This document shows, piece after piece, positions 9,040-17,836 of a stretch of DNA of 64,000 nt. The first letter of the stretch is position 1. Every line of letters starts with the position of its first letter. The stretch comes from Streptosporangium canum. GTDB lineage: Bacteria > Actinomycetota > Actinomycetes > Streptosporangiales > Streptosporangiaceae. The notes below the pieces were generated by a model, which was given only the letters and a program-made list of their open reading frames with translations, had not been told where the DNA came from and searched no databases. Position numbers and translations under genes: made by a program. The stretch is taken from NCBI RefSeq assembly GCF_900113865.1, contig NZ_FOQY01000016.1:62001-126000 (forward strand), given 5' to 3'.

Positions 9040-9714
9040 ATGCCTGACCGGGAGGACGACATGAGCATCGCACCGCTGACCGAGACCGAGCGGCCCGACA
9101 TGGAGCCCGACACGGAGACGGCCGGGGCGGAGTCTCCCAGGGTGGAGCCCGTCCCCGACTGGATCATCCCGTCATCGGATGGTTTCACCGCAGAGGACCT
9201 CGACCGGCTGCGGGGGATTCCCTCTCACACCGAGCTGATCGATGGCACTCTCGTCTTCGTGAGCCCCCAGACCCGCTTCCACTCACTCGTCATGTTTCTC
9301 CTGGAGCGAGAGCTCCGCCACACTGCTCCGGCGGAGCTGCGGGTGCGCAGGGAGATGACCGTGACGCTCGGAGAACGCCAGCGTCCCGAACCCGATCTCA
9401 TCGTGGTCCGCGCCGACGGCGACCTGAGCCTGAAGCAGACGACCTACCGACCCGCCGACGTCGTCCTGGCCGTCGAGGTGGTCTCCGCCGAGTCCGAGAT
9501 CCGCGACCGGGAGCGCAAGCCCCAGCTCTACGCGGCGGCGGGCATCCCCCACTTCTGGCGGATCGAGAACGCCGAAGGCCGTCCGACGGTCTACGTCTAC
9601 GAGCTGGACCCGGCGACCAAGGCCTACGTCGCCACGGGTATCCACCACGACCGGCTGAAGCTCACCGTCCCCTTCGACGTCGACATCGACCTGGCGGAGA
9701 TCGACGACCTCTGA
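9040..9714 (+). CDS. Uma2-family (PD-(D/E)XK fold) putative endonuclease
   Basis: 224 residues. The conserved core is ELIDGTLVFVSP, HSLVMFLLERELR, RRPEPD-like RQRPEPDLIVVRAD, VVLAVEVVSAESEIRDRERKPQLYAAAGIPHFWRIE and a beta-rich end, which together are diagnostic of the Uma2/DUF820 family. The acidic residues in EPD and EVVS with the following R-K correspond to the PD-(D/E)XK active site. The physiological role of these abundant actinobacterial proteins is not established. The first 45 residues are acidic and low complexity. ATG 9040 has GGAGG eight bases upstream; ATG 9061, also with GGAGG, is a possible alternative. Confidence 0.85.
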   Translation: MPDREDDMSIAPLTETERPDMEPDTETAGAESPRVEPVPDWIIPSSDGFTAEDLDRLRGIPSHTELIDGTLVFVSPQTRFHSLVMFLLERELRHTAPAELRVRREMTVTLGERQRPEPDLIVVRADGDLSLKQTTYRPADVVLAVEVVSAESEIRDRERKPQLYAAAGIPHFWRIENAEGRPTVYVYELDPATKAYVATGIHHDRLKLTVPFDVDIDLAEIDDL

Positions 9715-9721
9715 GCCCCGG

Positions 9722-10387
9722 CTACTCCTTGAGGGAGCGGAGCATCGGCGGGTGCAGCAGCACGGCCGGTCCACGGCGGTAGAGCTTGGCGGGACGGCCG
9801 CCGTCGCGGGTGGTGGTGCGGCCGGTGGGCACCAGGAAGCCCTCGGCCTTGGTGACCTTGCGGTGGAAGTTGCGCGGGTCCAGGGTGCGGCCCCAGACGA
9901 TCTCGTAGACCCGGCGCAGGTCGGCGACGGTGAACTCCGGGGGGCAGAAGGCAGCGCCCAGCGGGGTGTATTCCAGCTTGCCCCGGGCGCGCTCGATCCC
10001 GTCGACCATGATGCGCCGGTGGTCGAAGGCCATCTCCAGGAGCGAGGAGACCGGCTGCCAGCTCATGTGCGCCTCGGTGGAGGCCGGCAGGTCGGGGGCG
10101 AGGCCGAGGTAGGCGACGCTCAGGACGCGCTGGCGCGGGTCGCGGTCGGGATAGCCGTAGGTCTGGAGCTGCTCCAGATGGACCGGGGCGCCGGGCAGGC
10201 CGGCCCGTTCGGCGAGGACCCGGGCCGCGGCGGCGGGCAGATCCTCGTCGAGCTGGATGAAGCCGCCTGAGAGGGCCCAGCGTCCCTCGTAGGGCGAGTT
10301 GTCCCGCCGCCAGACGAGCGCGCTCAGCGCCTGGCAGCGCACCGTGAGGACGACCAGATCCACGCTGACGGGAATGCGCGGAACCAT
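9722..10387 (-). CDS. NrtR-like Nudix-domain transcriptional regulator
   Basis: About 221 residues: an N-terminal Nudix fold (about 5-140) and a C-terminal winged helix ending NFHRKVTKAEGFLVPTG then RPAKLYRR, the layout of NrtR-family regulators. The Nudix box has G-x5-E (GFIQLDE) but then reads RVLAERAGL where REUxEExGU is expected. Two of the three catalytic Glu are therefore replaced by Val and Arg, which argues for ligand sensing instead of hydrolysis. NrtR proteins usually bind ADP-ribose and control NAD genes. No NAD gene is nearby, so the target here is unknown. It follows the DUF4434-like gene by about 20 bases and is likely co-transcribed. GTG 10396 is an alternative start. Confidence 0.75.
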   Translation of the reverse strand: MVPRIPVSVDLVVLTVRCQALSALVWRRDNSPYEGRWALSGGFIQLDEDLPAAAARVLAERAGLPGAPVHLEQLQTYGYPDRDPRQRVLSVAYLGLAPDLPASTEAHMSWQPVSSLLEMAFDHRRIMVDGIERARGKLEYTPLGAAFCPPEFTVADLRRVYEIVWGRTLDPRNFHRKVTKAEGFLVPTGRTTTRDGGRPAKLYRRGPAVLLHPPMLRSLKE

Positions 10388-10406
10388 GCCAGGCACGTTA
10401 CACCGG

Positions 10407-12251
10407 TCAGGCGTTTATACGGACGTGCAGCGGCTCGGCGGCCGCCCGTCCGTCGGCGGCGGCGACCTCGATCCGGACCCAGGCGCCGTCGGGCACCTGG
10501 GTCCAGTCGAAGGGGATCCACGCCGTCCGCATCCCGGTGGGCAGGTCGGGCAGCGGCTCCGACAGGTCCACTCCGGCCACCTCGACGACCTTGGGGGTCT
10601 CCTGGCCGTCCCAGGTGATCGTCACCTGGGAGCCCATGGGCATGTTGTATCCCCGGATCTCCATGCCGTCCTGGATGTCGCGCTCCTTGCGGACGGCGTC
10701 CACCGGGATCGGCCGGTCCGCGTCGCGGGCGATGTCCTCGGCCAGCGACGGCGAGCCGCAGGTGAAGAAGTCGCTCCACATGTAGGAGACGACCTTGGAG
10801 ACGTACCGGCCGACCTGGGTCACGGCCGTGTCGAGCCGTTTCTTGTCGGTGCGGCCCCGGGTGCCCGTCCTGGCGGCGCAGGGCTCTTCGGCGGACGGCT
10901 CGAAGGCCTCCACGTTGGCCCACAGCTGCACGTTGTAGCCCTGCGCGACCATCCTGTCCCGCGCCGCGGACATCTCCCGGTAGTAGTCGCGGGTCGAGCC
11001 GTGGTAGGCGGTGCCGTTGGTCGTCTCGCCGACGACCGGGCGGAGCCGTTCGTCGACCTGCTCGTCGCGCTGGTCCGGCCAGAACAGTCCGACCTTGCCC
11101 GTGCCCCGGCTGTCCTGCGGCGCGATGATGCCGACCCCGGTCCTGACCATGGCCTCGAAGCCCTTGGCCACCTGCTTGGGACTGGCGCTGAACTTCAGCC
11201 GCTTGCGCGCGTCGATGTAGGGGCTGACCAGGATGGGCTTGCCCGGCATCTCCTGCTCCACGATCTGGTGCTGGGAGGCGTAGACCTTGAGCGTCGAGTG
11301 GTCGCCGTCCGGGTCCCCGCCCGTGTAGCTCATCTCCCGCATCTGCAGCTCGAACGGCTGGTAGAAGCCGCCGAGCGACTCCCGGCCCTGGAAGCGGGCG
11401 CCGTAGTCCTGCAGGATGCGCCGGGTGAGCGTGGTGAGCGTGTCGGTGCCGTCCTTGTAGGCCCGGGTGAGCTGCGCCGGGTCGCGGGGGGCCAGCGGCA
11501 GCGCGGGGAAGACCCGCACCCCGAACTGGTCGCCGAGGTCGAGCAGCTCGGTGAGGCTGTCCTGCTTGTCCTGCTCCGCGCCGGCGATCAGGATCACGTG
11601 GTAGCCGCGCCCCTTGTTCGTGATGTTCGCGCAGCTCGGGTCGTCGCTTCCGTCGTCCGGCGCGACGATCCGGTAGAAGACGGACTCGCCTACAGTGATC
11701 TTCCGCTCGAACTCGGGGCAGCGGAACAGGTCGGGCCCGAACGCCTCGTCGGTCCGGTAGACGAACGTCCAGCTCACCCGGTTTCCCGGGTTGGCCGCCC
11801 GGAGGTCCCTTTCGGCCGCCGCCACGCACGGCAGCCCGTCCTCGACGCACGGCTCGTAGCGGGGGTCGATCTCCTCGCCCTTGTTGTCCATGATCCGGTC
11901 GTCCTCGTCGACGCGGCGGGCCTGCAGGCCCCAGCCGATCCGGATCACCGTGTCGCCGCCCACCTCGTGGATCGCGCGGAACTGCCGCCGCCAGGTGCAG
12001 TGGTCGGCGGTGGGGATGAGCCAGTAGCCGGTCACCGCGTAGGGCGAGGCCACCTTGGTGTCGAACGTTCCACACGGGTCGGTGAAGGCGCTGGCCTCGG
12101 GGGTCAGCGCGGCGGAGGAGGTGGCGGAGGGCGACGACGTGGCCGGTGTCCTGTCGCTCACCGGAGCGTCCGTGTCCTTGGGCAGGACGAGCACGATCGC
12201 CGCCACCACCGCAAGGATCGCCACGCCGAGAAAAGCGGTGAGCCAGCGCAT
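10407..12251 (-). CDS. Secreted or membrane-anchored TIM-barrel protein (DUF4434-like, putative glycoside hydrolase)
   Basis: 614 residues. An N-terminal hydrophobic segment (about 3-22) acts as a signal-anchor, followed by a Ser/Thr/Pro-rich linker (about 30-55). The catalytic-type domain has GYWLIPTADHCTW, GGDTVIRIGWG, FGVRVFPALPLAP, GGFYQPFELQM, KPILVSPYID, GVGIIAPQDSRGTGK and WANVEAFEP. These fit a (beta/alpha)8 barrel of the DUF4434 type, a family thought to be glycosidases. A beta-rich C-terminal domain of about 110 residues follows. It acts outside the membrane. It shares a strand with the neighbouring glycosyltransferase and wecC-like genes, so a role in trimming or processing a surface glycan is plausible (inference). 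Confidence 0.6.
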   Translation of the reverse strand: MRWLTAFLGVAILAVVAAIVLVLPKDTDAPVSDRTPATSSPSATSSAALTPEASAFTDPCGTFDTKVASPYAVTGYWLIPTADHCTWRRQFRAIHEVGGDTVIRIGWGLQARRVDEDDRIMDNKGEEIDPRYEPCVEDGLPCVAAAERDLRAANPGNRVSWTFVYRTDEAFGPDLFRCPEFERKITVGESVFYRIVAPDDGSDDPSCANITNKGRGYHVILIAGAEQDKQDSLTELLDLGDQFGVRVFPALPLAPRDPAQLTRAYKDGTDTLTTLTRRILQDYGARFQGRESLGGFYQPFELQMREMSYTGGDPDGDHSTLKVYASQHQIVEQEMPGKPILVSPYIDARKRLKFSASPKQVAKGFEAMVRTGVGIIAPQDSRGTGKVGLFWPDQRDEQVDERLRPVVGETTNGTAYHGSTRDYYREMSAARDRMVAQGYNVQLWANVEAFEPSAEEPCAARTGTRGRTDKKRLDTAVTQVGRYVSKVVSYMWSDFFTCGSPSLAEDIARDADRPIPVDAVRKERDIQDGMEIRGYNMPMGSQVTITWDGQETPKVVEVAGVDLSEPLPDLPTGMRTAWIPFDWTQVPDGAWVRIEVAAADGRAAAEPLHVRINA

Positions 12252-12311
12252 GATCAGGACACTACCGTTCTTGTGATCAGGCGGACATAAACAACATCGC
12301 CATACAAGAAA

Positions 12312-13442
12312 TCAGCTCTTGACCCCGGCCCACGCCTCAAGCTGGGACACGAAACGGCGGGCCGAGTTCGGCCAGTGATGGTTCGCACGGGCCGCCGCAT
12401 ACCCTCGGGCGCCCTGGGCATGCCGCTCCCTGACGTCGTCCCGCAGGGAGAGCACGGCCTGCGCCACGGCCTTGGGATCCTCCCACGGCACGACCATGCC
12501 GCTGTTGTAGCGCTCGACCAGCTCCACCGCGCGCGGCGACGGAGTGGTGATCACCGGGATCCCGTGGGCCATGTACTCCACGATCTTCGTGGGCATGGAG
12601 TGGCGGTAGTTGGGCTCGTCGTGCAGCAGCGACAGTCCGGCCAGCGCCCCGTCGAGCCGCTTGAGCGCCTCGTCGTTCGGCATGAAGTCGCGCCACTCCA
12701 GCACGCCCTCGGCCACCGCCTCGTTCAGCGTCGGGCGCGACTGCGGGTCGGCGTAGCCGATCAGCTCGACCGCCACCCGGTACGGCCGGAGCAGCCGGGC
12801 GACCTCGATGGCGTCGCGCACCCCGCGCGCCTCCGACAGCCAGCCGAGGTAGACGATCCGGTCGTCTCCCGGCGGGGTCACGTCGTCGGGCACCCAGGTC
12901 TCGTTCGGGACCACCAGGTGGGCCCGGTGGAACCGGCCGGCGTAGGCGGTCTCGGCGAGGAGCAGATGCAGGTGGCGCTCCGCGGTGCCTTCGAGCATGC
13001 GGGCCAGGAACCGCACCGGCGGCCGCAGGAACGCGGGCAGCCAGGGCTTCAGCGACAGGGTCGCCGGAGTGTCCTCGTGCACGTCCCAGACCACCGGGGG
13101 CCGCTTGCGCACGCCGACGACCGCGAGCAGCAGCTCGGGGTCGTGGATGACCACCAGATCAACCTGGTCGCGCATGCGCTTGAACACCTTGCGGGCGGCG
13201 CGCACGGCCGAAAGCCGCTTGCGCTCAGCCGCCCGGGGGAGGTCGACGCCGTTCACCCACGACCGGGCCATGACGCCCCGCGCGGTGTACGGCGCGGCAT
13301 ACGTGACCTCATGACCGGCATCCACGAGCGCGCGGATCTGCCGGTGCAGGATCCGGGCGTCCTCGGGGTGATGCACCACCGTCATGACGAGCACGTGCAC
13401 TGCGCGCAGCCCTTCGTCGCTAGAGCCGCTCGACGCGTTCAC
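12312..13442 (-). CDS. Family 4 glycosyltransferase
   Basis: 376 residues, GT-B fold. The N-terminal domain opens VHVLVMTVVHHPEDARILHRQIRALVDAGHEVTYAAP. The C-terminal nucleotide-sugar domain carries RIVYLGWLSEARGVRDAIEVA and the family signature around PTKIVEYMAHGIPVITTPSPRAVELV. It acts at the cytoplasmic face in surface polysaccharide assembly; donor and acceptor are unknown. The GTG start at 13442 overlaps the end of the wecC-like gene by 23 bases, indicating translational coupling. Confidence 0.85.
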   Translation of the reverse strand: MNASSGSSDEGLRAVHVLVMTVVHHPEDARILHRQIRALVDAGHEVTYAAPYTARGVMARSWVNGVDLPRAAERKRLSAVRAARKVFKRMRDQVDLVVIHDPELLLAVVGVRKRPPVVWDVHEDTPATLSLKPWLPAFLRPPVRFLARMLEGTAERHLHLLLAETAYAGRFHRAHLVVPNETWVPDDVTPPGDDRIVYLGWLSEARGVRDAIEVARLLRPYRVAVELIGYADPQSRPTLNEAVAEGVLEWRDFMPNDEALKRLDGALAGLSLLHDEPNYRHSMPTKIVEYMAHGIPVITTPSPRAVELVERYNSGMVVPWEDPKAVAQAVLSLRDDVRERHAQGARGYAAARANHHWPNSARRFVSQLEAWAGVKS

Positions 13443-14682
13443 CCTCGGCGAGGACGCCTCGGGTGTCGAGCACGAGCCTGCCGTGGTCCTCGACGATCGA
13501 CAGGTCGAAGGCGGCGTGCTGCTGCAGCAGCAGCGTCACATCCGCTTCGGCGACCGCCCTGGCGAGGTCTTCCTCACGTGGTACGGAGGTGCCGTCCACG
13601 TGCCATGTCCTGACGTACGGGTCGGCGAAGACCAGCTCCGCGCCCAGCTCCAGCAGCGCCCGCGCGACCGGCAGCGCCGGAGTCTCGCGCTCGTCGGCGA
13701 TGTCGGGTTTGTAGGTGACGCCGAGCAGCAGCACCTTGGAGCCGTTGACGGCCTTCTTGTGCCGGTTGAGCAACCGCTGGACGCGGGCCACCACGTAGGA
13801 CGGCATCCGCTCGTTGATCTCCTGCGCCAGCTCCACGAACCGGAACGGGTAGCCGAGCTTGCGCACCGTGTAGGACAGGTAGGAGGGGTCGACCGGGATG
13901 CAGTGCCCGCCGACGCCGGGGCCGGGCAGGAACTTCTGGAAGCCGAACGGCTTGGTGGCCGCGGCCTCGATGGCCTCCCAGAGGTCGACCCCGAGCTCGT
14001 CGCAGAAGATCGCCATCTCGTTGACGAGGGCGATGTTGACGTGCCGGTAGGTGTTCTCCAGCAGCTTGGCCATCTCGGCCTCGCGGGTGCCGCTGACCGG
14101 CACGACCTGCTCGACGAACTGGGAGTAGAACCCGACCGCCCGGTCCTTGCAGGCGGCCGTGTAGCCGCCGACGACCTTGGGGGTGTTGCGCATGCCGTAC
14201 TTGGGGTTGCCCGGGTCGATGCGCTCGGGCGAGAAGGCGAGGTGGAAGTCGGTGCCCGCGACGAGGCCGGAGGCCTCGAGGATGGGGCGGGCGACCTCGT
14301 CGGTGGTGCCCGGCCAGGTCGTGGACTCCAGGACGACCAGGGTGCCGGAGGACAGGTTCCGGGCGACGGTGTGGGTGGCGCCCTCCACCGCGGACAGGTC
14401 GGGGCGGTGGTCCTCGTCCAGCGGGGTCGGCACGCAGATGACGATGGTGCGGCTGTCGGCCAGCACGGACTCGTCCAGGGTGGCGCTGAAGCCGCCGGCC
14501 AGCATGTGCTCGAGGTCGGCGTCGGTCAGGTCGTCGATGTAGGACTGTCCCGCGTTGAGGGCGTCCACCTTGCGGGGGTCGACCTCGAAGCCGACGACCC
14601 GCAGGCCTGCCGCCGCGGCCTCCTTGGCCAGTGGCATGCCGACGTACCCGAGACCGATCACGGCCAGGTCATAGGCGCTCAC
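13420..14682 (-). CDS. wecC: UDP-N-acetyl-D-mannosamine dehydrogenase-type nucleotide-sugar dehydrogenase
   Basis: Four-electron oxidation of a UDP-sugar to the uronic acid, most likely UDP-ManNAc to UDP-ManNAcA given wecB nearby. About 420 residues from the GTG at 14682. It has the NAD-binding Rossmann motif AVIGLGYVGMPLAKEAA, FSPERIDPGNP, the catalytic-cysteine motif GPGVGGHCIPVDP, and LLLGVTYKPDIADERETPAL. The frame is open back to 14781, but the GTG at 14682 has GAGGAAGGGGG just upstream and starts directly before the NAD fold. It is followed by the overlapping glycosyltransferase gene. Confidence 0.85.
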   Translation of the reverse strand: MSAYDLAVIGLGYVGMPLAKEAAAAGLRVVGFEVDPRKVDALNAGQSYIDDLTDADLEHMLAGGFSATLDESVLADSRTIVICVPTPLDEDHRPDLSAVEGATHTVARNLSSGTLVVLESTTWPGTTDEVARPILEASGLVAGTDFHLAFSPERIDPGNPKYGMRNTPKVVGGYTAACKDRAVGFYSQFVEQVVPVSGTREAEMAKLLENTYRHVNIALVNEMAIFCDELGVDLWEAIEAAATKPFGFQKFLPGPGVGGHCIPVDPSYLSYTVRKLGYPFRFVELAQEINERMPSYVVARVQRLLNRHKKAVNGSKVLLLGVTYKPDIADERETPALPVARALLELGAELVFADPYVRTWHVDGTSVPREEDLARAVAEADVTLLLQQHAAFDLSIVEDHGRLVLDTRGVLAEGERVERL

Positions 14683-14880
14683 GCGGCCCCCTTCCTCGGC
14701 CGCGTTCGCGATGGCACCGAGCCCAACGGCCGGTTGGCTGCGCTCGCTCACGGGGTGACCCTGGAAAGACGGAAACAACACTTCATGGTGGCAAAGGCTA
14801 TCTCAACTCCGCGCAAGCCACGCCTAATGCGATTGAACGCATCACAAACGACTGGGTCACCCACCACCTGCACGGGGCCG

Positions 14881-16548
14881 TCAACCAGCAAGCGATCGGT
14901 AAATGTCACGGTACGTTTCCGCGACGCGGCTCCACGTGCGCTTCGCGGCCACCTCCGCGCGTCCGGCCTCGCCCATCGCCGCCCGCCGCGCCGGGTCGTC
15001 GCGCAGTGCGGCGAGCGCCTCCGCCAGGGCTTCCGGGTCGCCCGCGGGGACCAGGAGCCCGGCGCCGTCGGAGCCGACGAGCTCCGAAAGGGCGGGCAGA
15101 TCGCTCAGCACGACCGGCTTGCCGAGGGCCATCGCCTCGACGGGTTTCAACGGCGTGACGAGCCGGCAGACCCGCAGGTCCTCGCGGGGGCAGACGAAGA
15201 TGTCGATGGCCGACTGGGCCTGCAGCGCCTCGTCCGGGCCGACCCGGCCGGGCAGGATCGCGACGTCCCCGAGCCCCAGCTCCTCGACCTGCTCCAGCAG
15301 TGCCGGGCGCTCGGCGCCGTCGCCGACGAGGAGCAGCCTGATCGGGGCGCCCCGGTCCCGCAGAAGGGCAGCCGCGCTGATCATGGTCGCGAAGCCCTCG
15401 TAGGCCACGATGCTCGACACCGAGCCCATGACGATCTCACCGGGCTCGATGCCGTAGGCGGAGCGGAACGCCGCCCCGTCGTACTCCGCGGTCAGCAGCG
15501 AGTCGTCCACCGCGTTGGGCGCCAGGAAGATCCGCTCCCTCGGCACGCCCCGCTCGACGATCTCGGTGGCCATGGTCTCCGCGAGGGTGACCACGGCGTC
15601 GGCGGAGCGCATGATGAACGCCTCGCGGTCGCGCTGGAGCACGTGCCGCTGGCTGCCGACGCGCTTGGGGTCGCGGGAGGCCCAGGTCTCCTCCAGGAAG
15701 CCCCGGACCTCGTAGACCATCGGCGTGCCGGTCCGCTCGCGCACCGCCAGCGCCACCGAGCCGTTGCGGTGGTCGGTCGCGGCGTGCAGCACCTGCGGCC
15801 GGAGCGTCCTGACCAGCTCGGTCACCTCGCCGGCGCCCCGGATCATGCGGCCGTGGCTCTCGAACGGCACGTCGCCGCTCGGCAGCAGCCGGTGGTAGGG
15901 GATCTCGTCGATCTCCTCGTACGGCGTGGCGTCGACGTGGCCCTGCATCATCGGCCAGCCCCAGCTGGTCACGACGTGCGGATCCAGCCCGGCGGCCTTC
16001 TGCGCGGTGACGATCCGGTGCGTGCGCACGGTGTATCCGGCCTGCGTGTACGGCAGGGCGTTGGTGACGCAGTGCAGCACCCGGCCCTCCACCCGCTCGC
16101 CCACGATCACCTTGGACTTGGGCGGGATCGGGTTGGGCTGGATGGAGGCCAGCTCGCCGGTGTAGTAGGTGGCCCGGCGGTTGATGAAGGGGTATTTGGT
16201 GTAGGGCTGGAGCACCGCCGCGGCCTCGGTCATCCGCCCGGCGTCGAAGTGCGCCTTCGCCTCGTCCCACGGTCCCCTGACCAGGCGCATGCCGAGCTTG
16301 CGGACGACGATCCTGGCACGGCGCGCGGCGGGCCAGGCGACCCTGCCCACGACGGGGCGCAGCCGTGGCGGGAGGGTCTCCGCGGCTGCCTGCGCCACAC
16401 GCACGGGGTCGGACTTGACCTTGGTCGCCACGACTCGGGAGACGATCACAGGGTGCTGGACGAACCCCTTGAGAAGCCCGCGCAGTCCGGCACGGGCCGA
16501 CTTCGCGGAAACCTTGGGGGAGTCTGGCCTGCTGGCATCGGATACCAC
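14881..16548 (-). CDS. Family 4 glycosyltransferase, long N-terminus
   Basis: About 555 residues. The N-terminal 150 residues are basic and helical and not typical of GT4 enzymes. They are followed by a GT-B pair with VLHCVTNALPYTQAGYTVRTHR, LHAATDHRNGSVALAV and the C-terminal signature region RLVTPLKPVEAMALGKPVVLSDLPALSELVG. The open frame extends to 16605, but that point coincides with the start of the opposing wecB-like gene. The GTG at 16548 (VVSDASRP) is therefore preferred. It is divergent from the wecB-like gene and transcribed toward the wecC-like gene. A role in surface polysaccharide synthesis is inferred from context. Confidence 0.8.
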   Translation of the reverse strand: MVSDASRPDSPKVSAKSARAGLRGLLKGFVQHPVIVSRVVATKVKSDPVRVAQAAAETLPPRLRPVVGRVAWPAARRARIVVRKLGMRLVRGPWDEAKAHFDAGRMTEAAAVLQPYTKYPFINRRATYYTGELASIQPNPIPPKSKVIVGERVEGRVLHCVTNALPYTQAGYTVRTHRIVTAQKAAGLDPHVVTSWGWPMMQGHVDATPYEEIDEIPYHRLLPSGDVPFESHGRMIRGAGEVTELVRTLRPQVLHAATDHRNGSVALAVRERTGTPMVYEVRGFLEETWASRDPKRVGSQRHVLQRDREAFIMRSADAVVTLAETMATEIVERGVPRERIFLAPNAVDDSLLTAEYDGAAFRSAYGIEPGEIVMGSVSSIVAYEGFATMISAAALLRDRGAPIRLLLVGDGAERPALLEQVEELGLGDVAILPGRVGPDEALQAQSAIDIFVCPREDLRVCRLVTPLKPVEAMALGKPVVLSDLPALSELVGSDGAGLLVPAGDPEALAEALAALRDDPARRAAMGEAGRAEVAAKRTWSRVAETYRDIYRSLAG

Positions 16549-16604
16549 GCCGTGACCGTACCATAGGCAACGTTTGCCACACTCCCGCATGAAAGGCGAG
16601 GTCA

Positions 16605-17774
16605 ATGAGGGACAACGCCCCCCCGGGGACGACCCCGGACCCCGACAATCCCCTCGTCCTGCACGTGCTCGGCGCGCGGCCCAACTTCGTGAAGGCCGCT
16701 CCGGTCGTGCGCGGTCTCGCCGCCCTCGGGGTGCGGCAGGGCATCGTTCACACCGGTCAGCACTACGACGCGCTGATGTCGGACGTGTTCTTCGCCGATC
16801 TCGGACTCCCGGAGCCGATCGCCAATCTGGGCGTCGGCTCGGGCTCGCACGCGCGCCAGACGGCGGCGCTGCTGACCGGCCTGGAGGACGTCGTCCTGGC
16901 GCACGGGCCCGCGCTGGTCGTCGTCTACGGCGACGTCAACTCGACGCTGGCCGCGATCCTCGTCTGCGCCAAGCTCCACATCCCGACCGCGCACGTCGAG
17001 GCGGGCCTGCGCTCCTTCGACCGGGAGATGCCCGAGGAGGTCAACCGGGTCGTCACCGACGCCCTGTCCGACATCCTCTTCGCCACCTCGCCGGACGCGC
17101 TCTCGCACCTGGCCGATGAGGGCGTGGACCCGGCGCGCGTCCACCTCGTCGGCAACCCGATGATCGACAGCCTGTTCTCGGCGCTGGACCACCTCGACCC
17201 GGCCCCGGTCCGCTCCCGGCTCGGGCTCCCGGAGCGCTACGGCGTGGCGACCCTGCACCGGCCGGGCAACGTGGACGACCCCGCCTCCGCCAAGGAGCTG
17301 GTCGACGCCGTCCTCGCGGTGAGCGAGCGCCTCCCCATCGCGGTGCCGCTGCACCCGCGCGGCCGGGCCCGCCTGGCCGAGGCCGGTCTCGTGAACGGCG
17401 AGAACCTCCTCATCATCGATCCGCTGGGCTACGTGGACTTCCTCTCCCTGGTGCGGGGCGCCTGCCTGGTCGTCACCGACTCCGGCGGCGTGCAGGAGGA
17501 GACGACCATGCTCGGCGTCCCCTGCCTGACCGTCCGGCCCAACACCGAGCGGCCGATCACCGTCACCCACGGCACCAACCGCCTGGTCACCCCGGCGCTG
17601 CTGCCGGCCGCCGCCGACCGGGCCCTGGCCGACGGCGCGGCGACCCCCTCGGGTGAGCTGCCCCCGCTCTGGGACGGCAAGGCCGGGCCCCGGATCGCCC
17701 GGGTGATCGAGGCCTGGCTGGCGGGCCGCAACCTCTCCCCGGCGGCGCAAGCCGTACCGCCCAAATCCCTGTAA
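16605..17774 (+). CDS. wecB: UDP-N-acetylglucosamine 2-epimerase (non-hydrolysing)
   Basis: Interconverts UDP-GlcNAc and UDP-ManNAc. 389 residues with GT-B-like fold motifs: LGARPNFVKAAPVV, HTGQHYDALMSDVFF, VYGDVNSTLAA, HVEAGLRSFDREMPEEVNR, TLHRPGNVDDP, LHPRGR and TDSGGVQEETTMLGVPCLTVRPNTERPITV. It supplies the substrate for the wecC-type dehydrogenase on the other side of the divergent promoter. ATG 16605 follows AAAGGCGAGG. The CgeB/GT2 glycosyltransferase gene follows in the same direction 62 bases later. Confidence 0.9.
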   Translation: MRDNAPPGTTPDPDNPLVLHVLGARPNFVKAAPVVRGLAALGVRQGIVHTGQHYDALMSDVFFADLGLPEPIANLGVGSGSHARQTAALLTGLEDVVLAHGPALVVVYGDVNSTLAAILVCAKLHIPTAHVEAGLRSFDREMPEEVNRVVTDALSDILFATSPDALSHLADEGVDPARVHLVGNPMIDSLFSALDHLDPAPVRSRLGLPERYGVATLHRPGNVDDPASAKELVDAVLAVSERLPIAVPLHPRGRARLAEAGLVNGENLLIIDPLGYVDFLSLVRGACLVVTDSGGVQEETTMLGVPCLTVRPNTERPITVTHGTNRLVTPALLPAAADRALADGAATPSGELPPLWDGKAGPRIARVIEAWLAGRNLSPAAQAVPPKSL

Positions 17775-17836
17775 AACGGCTATTTCGTCACGGCCGAAGC
17801 CGTACGCTGGCACGACCCCGGATTAAGGCGATACCC

